In this document: positions 58,782-64,000 of the stretch, piece after piece
Numbering within the stretch: position 1 is the first letter of the stretch
How the letters are laid out: each line of letters opens with the position of its first letter
NCBI GenBank assembly: GCA_963759115.1
Contig: CAVWXT010000003.1
Location: 124,001-188,000, forward strand
DNA length: 64,000 nt
Reading direction: 5' to 3'
From: CAVWXT01 sp963759115
GTDB taxonomy: Bacteria; Planctomycetota; Planctomycetia; Pirellulales; Thermoguttaceae
Position numbers and translations under genes: made by a program
The notes under the pieces: generated by a model
The model's input: the letters and a program-made list of their open reading frames with translations, nothing else
Told to the model about the DNA's origin: nothing
Databases searched by the model: none

Positions 58782-60803
58782 TCAACAACTCTTGCACGCC
58801 GACGCCACGATGCCCTGAACCGGTTGGCCCAGTTCCTTGCGCAGGATGCCGGGCGTCAGGGCGCGTACGCTCAATCCGGCCTCGGTCAAAGTGCGGCGCA
58901 CATAGTCCTCAGTATGACAGTATCGACCGTTATGCTGCAGGAGGAAGCCAAGGTCGGCCGGCTCGGCATCGCCGGCCTTTTCGAGCGTGAACGTAAGGAA
59001 ACCACCGGGCCGTAGTGCGCGGGCTGCCGCCCGACAAACCGGCTGCAAGTCGCCGAAGTAAACCAGCGTGTCGGCCGAGGCGATGAGATCATAACACTCG
59101 CCCGCCGACTCCAGGTGGGCTGTCAACTCGGCCACGGTCAATTCATCATACGCCTGCCGGGCGCGGGCCTGCTCGATCATGGCGGGCGAGAGATCCACCC
59201 CGATCAACCGCCGGGCGTAGGGCCGCAGCAGCGGGCCGCACCAACCGGTTCCGCAGCCGGCATCCAAGACCTCCCGGTCTCCCGCGGGATCGCCCAACGA
59301 CTCGGCCACGGCCGCCATCACCAGGTCGGGGGCATGATATTCGAGCTGCTGGAGACGCTTGTCGAACGTTCGGGCGAAATGATCGAAGCTGTTGCGGATG
59401 TACTCGTCCGCGGCCCGCGCCGGCACGTCCTGGCCCGTGAAGGAAGCCACCATGTGGCGGGCGACGGGGTTCTCCGGGGCGTATTCCAGCCAGTGCCGCA
59501 ACACCGTGGCCGCCTCCGCGAACCGCCTCTTCTCATAGAGCATCATGCCCAGATTGGTGTAGGCGTCGGCACAGTCCGGCTTCAGTTCGATGCTCCGCCG
59601 CCAGCAGGCTTCGGCCTCGGGTGTCTTTCCCTGCTCCCACAGGGCGTTGGCCAGATTGTTGTAGGCCTCGGCGTAGTCCGGTTTGAGTTCCAGGGCCTGG
59701 TGGTAGGCCGCGATGGCCTCGTCCAGCTTCCCCCGCAGCTTCAAGGAGATGCCCAGGCTATTGTGCGTCGACACGGAGTCGGGCTTGAGTTCCAAGGCGC
59801 GGCGCCAGCAGGCTTCGGCCTCGTCGACGGCCCCGCGGTCTTTCAGGGCATTGCCCAGGTTGTTATGGGCCTCGGGATAATCGGGTTTCAGTTCCAAGGC
59901 CCGGCGAAAGCAGGCTGCCGCGTCCTCGACCTTCCCCTGCTCCAGCAGAACGTTGCCCAAATTGTTGTGCGCCTCGGGATAGTCGGGCTGGATCTCCAGG
60001 ACCCGCCGATAGCAGGCGCTCGCTTCCTCGGAATGGCCCTGTTCCAGCAAGGCATTTCCGAGGTTGTTGCGGGCTTCGATGTAATCGGGTTTGAGTTCCA
60101 GCGCGCGGCGGTAGAAGGGAATGGCCTCTGTCGGCTTCCGCTGCATGCACAGGGCATCGGCCAAGGTCTTGTGCGCCTCGGGGTAATCGGGCTTCAATTC
60201 CAGCCCCCGCCGCCCGCAGGCCACGGCTTCGTCGAGGCGGCCTTGGGCCGTCAAGACCATGCCCATGTTCGTGTGCGCCTCGGCATAGTCGGGTTTCAGT
60301 TCCAGGGCCCGGCGATAACAGGCGACGGCTTCGTCCGCGTCGCCTTGCTCCATCAGGGCAATGCCCAGGTTGTTGTGCGCTTCAGGGTAGTCCGGTTTGA
60401 GTTCCAAGGCTCGCCGGTACGAGGCGGCCGATTCATCCGGCTTCTCCTGCTCCCGCAAGACAACGCCCAGATTGTTGTGCGCCTCGGCATAGTCGGGCCT
60501 GAGTTCCAGGGCGCGTTGGTAGCAGGCGACCGCTTCGTCCAGTTTCCCTAGCGCCCGGCTGTTCACGCCAAGGCTGTTGTGGTACGAAGCCGCGAGGGGA
60601 TTCAGTTCAATCGCACGGCCGATGTAGTCCGTCGCGGCCGCGTGGTTGCCCATCTGGCAGCTCATGGCGCCGAGAAGATGCCACGCATCGGCGCAATTTG
60701 GTTCGGCCTCCAGAACCTGGCGATACGCTTGCTCGGCCTGTTCCCATCGGCCAGCGCGATGGTGCGCCAAGGCTTGGGTGAGGGCTTCGTTGATGCCGGT
60801 CAT
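58782..60803 (-). CDS. TPR protein with C-terminal SAM methyltransferase
   Basis: This intact 673-residue protein starts MTGINEALTQALAHHRAGRW. It consists of about twelve 34-residue tetratricopeptide repeats (for example ALELKPDYPEAHNNLGNALL and EQGDADEAVACYRR) spanning about residues 10-430. The tail is a Rossmann-like methyltransferase: LDAGCGTGWCGPLLRPYARRL (SAM-binding motif I), GVDLSPAMIEQARAR, YDLIASADTLVYFGDL and RPGGFLTFTLEKAG. The repeats are very alike at the DNA level, suggesting recent expansion. The start at 60803 replaces a longer frame through a repeat element. Such proteins methylate small molecules or proteins; no substrate is evident. Confidence 0.85.
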   Translation of the reverse strand: MTGINEALTQALAHHRAGRWEQAEQAYRQVLEAEPNCADAWHLLGAMSCQMGNHAAATDYIGRAIELNPLAASYHNSLGVNSRALGKLDEAVACYQRALELRPDYAEAHNNLGVVLREQEKPDESAASYRRALELKPDYPEAHNNLGIALMEQGDADEAVACYRRALELKPDYAEAHTNMGMVLTAQGRLDEAVACGRRGLELKPDYPEAHKTLADALCMQRKPTEAIPFYRRALELKPDYIEARNNLGNALLEQGHSEEASACYRRVLEIQPDYPEAHNNLGNVLLEQGKVEDAAACFRRALELKPDYPEAHNNLGNALKDRGAVDEAEACWRRALELKPDSVSTHNSLGISLKLRGKLDEAIAAYHQALELKPDYAEAYNNLANALWEQGKTPEAEACWRRSIELKPDCADAYTNLGMMLYEKRRFAEAATVLRHWLEYAPENPVARHMVASFTGQDVPARAADEYIRNSFDHFARTFDKRLQQLEYHAPDLVMAAVAESLGDPAGDREVLDAGCGTGWCGPLLRPYARRLIGVDLSPAMIEQARARQAYDELTVAELTAHLESAGECYDLIASADTLVYFGDLQPVCRAAARALRPGGFLTFTLEKAGDAEPADLGFLLQHNGRYCHTEDYVRRTLTEAGLSVRALTPGILRKELGQPVQGIVASACKSC

Positions 60804-60848
60804 GAATGCCTCACGCGACGACTGGTAGTCTGACACACCGAAATTGTC

Positions 60849-60913
60849 GGGTGCCACGGGCAGCTTGTCTGCCCGTGCGGGACACACGGGCAGGCAAGCT
60901 GCCCGTGGCACCC
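60849..60913. repeat. Palindromic repeat, CACGGGCAGC type
   Basis: Arms of 29 bp (60849-60877 and 60885-60913), one mismatch, seven-base spacer. Each folds into CACGGGCA/TGCCCGTG. It lies just upstream of the TPR gene start. Confidence 0.85.
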
Positions 60914-61173
60914 AACGCGACATTCTGTGTCTGTCAGACTACTGGAGTAGCCAGCCCTATTATCGTGTCCCGCGGCGAAAAGTTGCCGCCTTTCGGCTGA
61001 AGGTTGTGACTTGTGCCCAGTCTAACGACATTGGGTTTAACCGGGCGGGGGGATGATCGGCGTCTATCGGCCGGTTCGCGAGCACGAGTGTCTCATCCGA
61101 CGTGGGACAACGGGCGTGAGAGGCCGCTTGTCAGCCCGCACTAGCGCCGATTCGCGGCTCGGCCGGCAAGCTC

Positions 61174-61219
61174 GTAGAACGGAGTTCATTCCGTTCGAGC
61201 GGATTAGATTCCGCTCTAC
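61174..61219. repeat. Inverted REP pair, AACGGA type
   Basis: Two GTAG-footed hairpins (61174-61199 plus and 61197-61219 minus; AACGGA...TTCCGTT and AGCGGAAT...ATTCCGCT) sit nose to nose next to the activase gene, another REP-like family. Confidence 0.8.
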
Positions 61220-61228
61220 GGCGAGGTC

Positions 61229-63362
61229 TCACGCTGCCTTTCGCCGGCAGGCATCCCTGACCAGCCGGCTCTTCCCCTGGCAATCGCCGAACAGGTTGCC
61301 GAATTTCTTCACGTTGAGGGCTTCGATGAAGGCCCTCACCTTGGTGTCCGTGCTGCACGGATCGATGGTCTCGTCCAGGCAGTCGCCGTCGAGCACCAAC
61401 AGTGGTACGCCGACCGTCTGAAGCTCGTCGCGGAGCCGCTTGGCGAAGCAACTGTCGGCCATGGAACACCGGCCAAACATGTGGTTATAGAGCAGAAAGC
61501 CGGTGATCCGGGCGTCCGTGGCGTAGTTGCGGATTTGTGCCGCCCGAAATTCGTTGTCGAGGAAGCCGACCGTCAGCAATTTCCGAGCCAGGCTGCGATA
61601 CGGATCGTCGGGATCGAGCTCTCGACCAGCCCACGAAGTTCACTTCCTCAAAGACCACGGGGGCTTGGCAGGTCACTTCAATAAAATCCAGGAGCCGGCT
61701 GCTGTAGAATGGCGGAAGGTGCAGCCATACGAGCCGGTGGGTGTTGTCGATGCCGATCTCCTGTTCCACCGCCTCCTTGGCCTCCGACAGCTCCTCCAAC
61801 AGCGTCCGCTGCAACTCCACCAGTTCCTTCTTGCCCCACAGTTGCGAGAACATCGAGGCAAACAACACGGCCTCGCTGCCCCGCATCAACGGCGGACTCG
61901 TGGACCGCAGGTCGTTGCACTGAATTGCCAGATCGCGGGCCTCGTTCGCCGCCTCACATGCCTCTTTCAGCCGGCCAAAATCCATCCTGATCTCCAGCGA
62001 CCGCTCCAGATGGGCGACCGACGCTTCCAGTCCGGCGGCGATGGTTTCGACCGATCGATCATCGTGATGGATCGGCGTGTGCAGGAGATGGTAGCGATCG
62101 AGACGCCCCAGGTCGCGCGCGAGATCGGAGAGCACCCGCTCGCCCTGCTGGCAGGGCTCGCTGGTGCCGACGACGAAGTCGGGCGCCGGCAGGTGGTCGT
62201 CGCCTTCCAGCACCCGGAGAAAGGAGCACGTCTCCGCCGAGAAACCCTTGCGGGCCGCGTGGTCGAACAACTTTCGCAGCCGTTTGCCGCTGCGGGCCTG
62301 CAGCGCGGCGTAGGTCTCCAGCGTCAGCATGCGGACCCCCAACGCATTGAGGATCTCCGCGGGGAAGAAGAGATTGCGCCACACCAAGGGGGCGTCGCTC
62401 TTGGAGAGGAACTCCTGCCGCGTAAGGTGCGTCCGCAGCGCCACCGACTTCTTGGCCGAGGGGACGGCGCGCGGCTGGTTTCCCCAGCGGGGGACGCTGA
62501 ATTCCTGTTGCGCCCGCTGCCAACAATCCCGCGCGATCCTGGCGGCCCCCAACGCTCCCATCACCTGGTTGAGATCCGGAATGAGGATGCGGTTCCCCGT
62601 GATCACCTGGAGATAGTGTGCGACGGCGCGATTCGAGGCGACCCCTCCCTGAAAAACGATGGCCCCGTCGTAGTTGAGGAAAAGGCTGCCTACGCCGGAG
62701 ACGATCGTTCGCGCCTGGGCGCGGCAGGCCGCCGCGATCACGTCGCCCAAGGGATAGCGATTCTTGAACTTGTTGACGGAAGTCGCACTCAGGACGGCGC
62801 AGACCGAAGAGAGTTGCAGGGTCGAATCGTAGTTCGCGCGATCGGCCAGGTCCTCGACGGGCACGCCGAGTTTGGCCGCCACGCTGTCCAGGAAAGCGCC
62901 GGTGCCGGCGGCGCAGATGCCGCTCATCTTCGCCACCCAAATCTCCATGTCGTCGTCGAACAACATGGCTTTGCTGTCTTGCCCGCCGACGTCGAGAACG
63001 GCCCGGCAGTCGGGATGGTAATGCGTTGCCGCGGCGATGTGGGCCGACACCTCGCTCACGGTGGCGTCGCAATGCACGAAACGGGACAGGTCGTCAACCA
63101 CCTGGCTGCCGGTGACCACCGTGTGCGTGACGTGGTCTCGGGTGGTGCCCGCCTGCGCCAGAAAATCGTCCAGGGTCTTTGCTACGGCGCCAAGGTTGCA
63201 CCGGCCGCACGTCTGACATGTGCCGGCACACTCCAATCCGGTCTGGGGTTGCGACTGCGTCCGCCGATACAGGCTGTCGAGCAACTTGCCATCGGCCGAG
63301 AGGAGCGCCGCCTTCAGCGTGGTGGAGCCGATATCAATGCCGAGAAACAACGGCCTTTCCAT
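61229..63362 (-). CDS. Activase of 2-hydroxyacyl-CoA dehydratase type fused to HgdB-like region (frameshift)
   Basis: This protein of about 710 residues begins MERPLFLGIDIGSTTLKAALL, the ATPase fold of HgdC/BadF activators that pump electrons into CoA dehydratases. It then has CAGTCQTCGRCNLG, VLDVGGQDSKAM and MSGICAAGTGAFLDSVAAKLG, with cysteines able to hold a 4Fe-4S cluster, and GGVASNRAV. From about residue 290 on it resembles HgdB/DUF2229-type subunits (FFPAEILNALGVRMLTLE, SFLRVLEGD, VVGTSEPCQQGERVL). A frame shift near 61600 leads to YATDARITGFLLYNHMFGRCSM and the stop at 61229. Fused activase proteins of this type occur in anaerobes and planctomycetes. The substrate is unknown. Confidence 0.8.
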
Positions 63363-63677
63363 GAGGACACCCGCAGGCTGCAAAGGGTCAGGCGGCACAC
63401 CCCACATTGAGAAGCCCTCGGGGTCAGCACGTCGGGAGCGACAGGCTTCGTCGAGGCTCAGCCCAAAAAGGGGCCGGATTGTAATCACTTTCACCCAGCG
63501 ACGCGATGGCAATTCCGCGGATCGCCCAAGGGAATTCGCTCTCCGCCCCCCCAAACTCCGGCCGCAGACCGGGCTGCAAGCCAGGCGGCGGTAAGGCCGG
63601 CTGTCAGGGTAGATTGTAGGGCGGGCCGAGTGAGGCGAATCCGCCAGTATCGGTCGGGATGACTCATTGCAGCGACT

Positions 63678-63773
63678 CGGGCCGGGGGAAAGGATCATGG
63701 CCCGCTCGATGACGTTCTCGAGTTCCCTGACGTTGCCGGGCCAGTCATACGCCACCCACGCCTTCTCGCCGAC
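63678..63773 (-). pseudogene. Fragment of sigma-54-dependent AAA+ regulator
   Basis: The translated piece VGEKAWVAYDWPGNVRELENV is the strongly conserved end of the sigma-54-interaction AAA+ domain of NtrC-type regulators, followed by IERAMILSPG. The upstream continuation stops at a TAG and at the start of an ISAzo13-like element, so the larger part of the gene is missing or lies beyond the window. It is a remnant, probably split by that insertion. Confidence 0.72.
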
Positions 63774-64000
63774 TTAGAGAGCGCGCACGGATAACTTGAA
63801 CAAATTGCTATTGTGGCGTTCATTGTATTGTGTGATAACGTGTGCATGCAGGATGCACAGGTAATTGCACGGATTGAAGCCAAGTATCGGTTGCTGGAGC
63901 CGGAGTTGGATGAACGCCGACGGCGACAGTGGGCGGCAGCGGAAGCCTGTGATATCGGCTGGGGTGGGATTACAGCGGTTTCGCAGGCCAGCGGAATGTC
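63774..64000 (+). mobile_element. ISAzo13-like element, left end, cut by window edge
   Basis: The element seems to start near 63774-63780, where the sigma-54 regulator text ends and AT-rich DNA ahead of a transposase gene begins. The right end is beyond the window, so terminal repeats cannot be checked. Confidence 0.55.
63846..64000 (+). CDS. ISAzo13-type transposase, N-terminal part
   Basis: The first 51 codons read MQDAQVIARIEAKYRLLEPE, then LDERRRRQWAAAEACDIGWG and GITAVSQASGMS, matching the N-terminal DNA-binding helices of ISAzo13-family transposases (KYRxLxPxLDERxRRxWAA...GxGGIxxVxxATGxS). The catalytic domain is outside the window. It is the last gene. Confidence 0.75.
   Translation, partial: MQDAQVIARIEAKYRLLEPELDERRRRQWAAAEACDIGWGGITAVSQASGM

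Noticed and set aside
59115..60551. Plus-strand open frame of 478 codons with repeats
   Set aside because: The repeats are the antisense reading of the TPR array.
1..64000. tRNA or rRNA genes
   Set aside because: I looked in the longer gaps and saw no cloverleaf or rRNA core sequence.

Overview
The window looks like a piece of a GC-rich planctomycete chromosome, probably of the Pirellulales/Gemmatales type. This is inferred from gene content: a PEP-CTERM secreted repeat protein, a GH57/GalT/glycogen-synthase cluster, WD40-caspase and giant von Willebrand A proteins, a DUF6788-type transposon, and abundant REP palindromes with their RAYT transposase. No rRNA, tRNA or CRISPR array was found. 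Many genes with good family matches are broken by single-base shifts, often in short homopolymers, and recover normal family length when the frames are joined. I therefore annotate most of them as one CDS with a probable sequencing or assembly indel rather than as pseudogenes.

Layout. 0-3.2 kb: an exported amidohydrolase, a PfkB sugar kinase and a SIS-domain isomerase. 3.3-4.4 kb: an intact IS30 element. 4.8-5.8 kb: a small heat-shock protein and a relic of an integron-type integrase. 5.8-10.7 kb: an operon with a GT4 glycosyltransferase, a glycosidase-like protein and two GH130 enzymes. 10.9-14.1 kb: small stress and regulatory genes (DUF1328, csrA, two DUF2294, Vps62-like, BON), with a strong promoter and terminator-like leader ahead of DUF2294-csrA. 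14.6-21.9 kb: glycogen/alpha-glucan metabolism (two GH57 enzymes, GalT, GlgA). 22.3-24.1 kb: a small membrane protein, a YgiT-type zinc finger and a RAYT/REP locus. 24.1-27.4 kb: a fused E1 alpha-beta 2-oxoacid dehydrogenase translationally coupled to a lipoyl-domain/ketoacyl-synthase III protein. 27.9-35 kb: a BaiN/HI0933 flavoprotein, a beta-helix protein and a PEP-CTERM repeat protein. 35.5-40.3 kb: an acyl-CoA synthetase-GNAT fusion, a WecG/TagA glycosyltransferase and two small unknown genes. 40.7-42.3 kb: a two-gene transposon.

42.6-57.1 kb is the most unusual part: eight genes in one direction and close together. Read from the promoter end they encode Hcp, an M15-like peptidase, VgrG, an FHA-DUF4123 fusion, PAAR, a secreted DUF4384 protein, a WD40-PDZ-caspase protease, and a membrane-anchored giant protein with a catalytically dead caspase-like domain plus a vWA domain. 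This couples a type VI-like spike set to an active/inactive caspase pair. The order suggests one functional unit in which spike proteins deliver or sense something and the caspase-vWA proteins respond, but that coupling is inference.

57.5-64 kb: an unknown divergent gene, a TPR-methyltransferase, a BadF/HgdC-type activase fused to an HgdB-like region, a sigma-54 regulator fragment and the start of an ISAzo13-type element at the edge. Several palindromic repeat families are scattered through the window. Most have a GTAG foot followed by a hairpin, and another family is inserted inside coding sequences.
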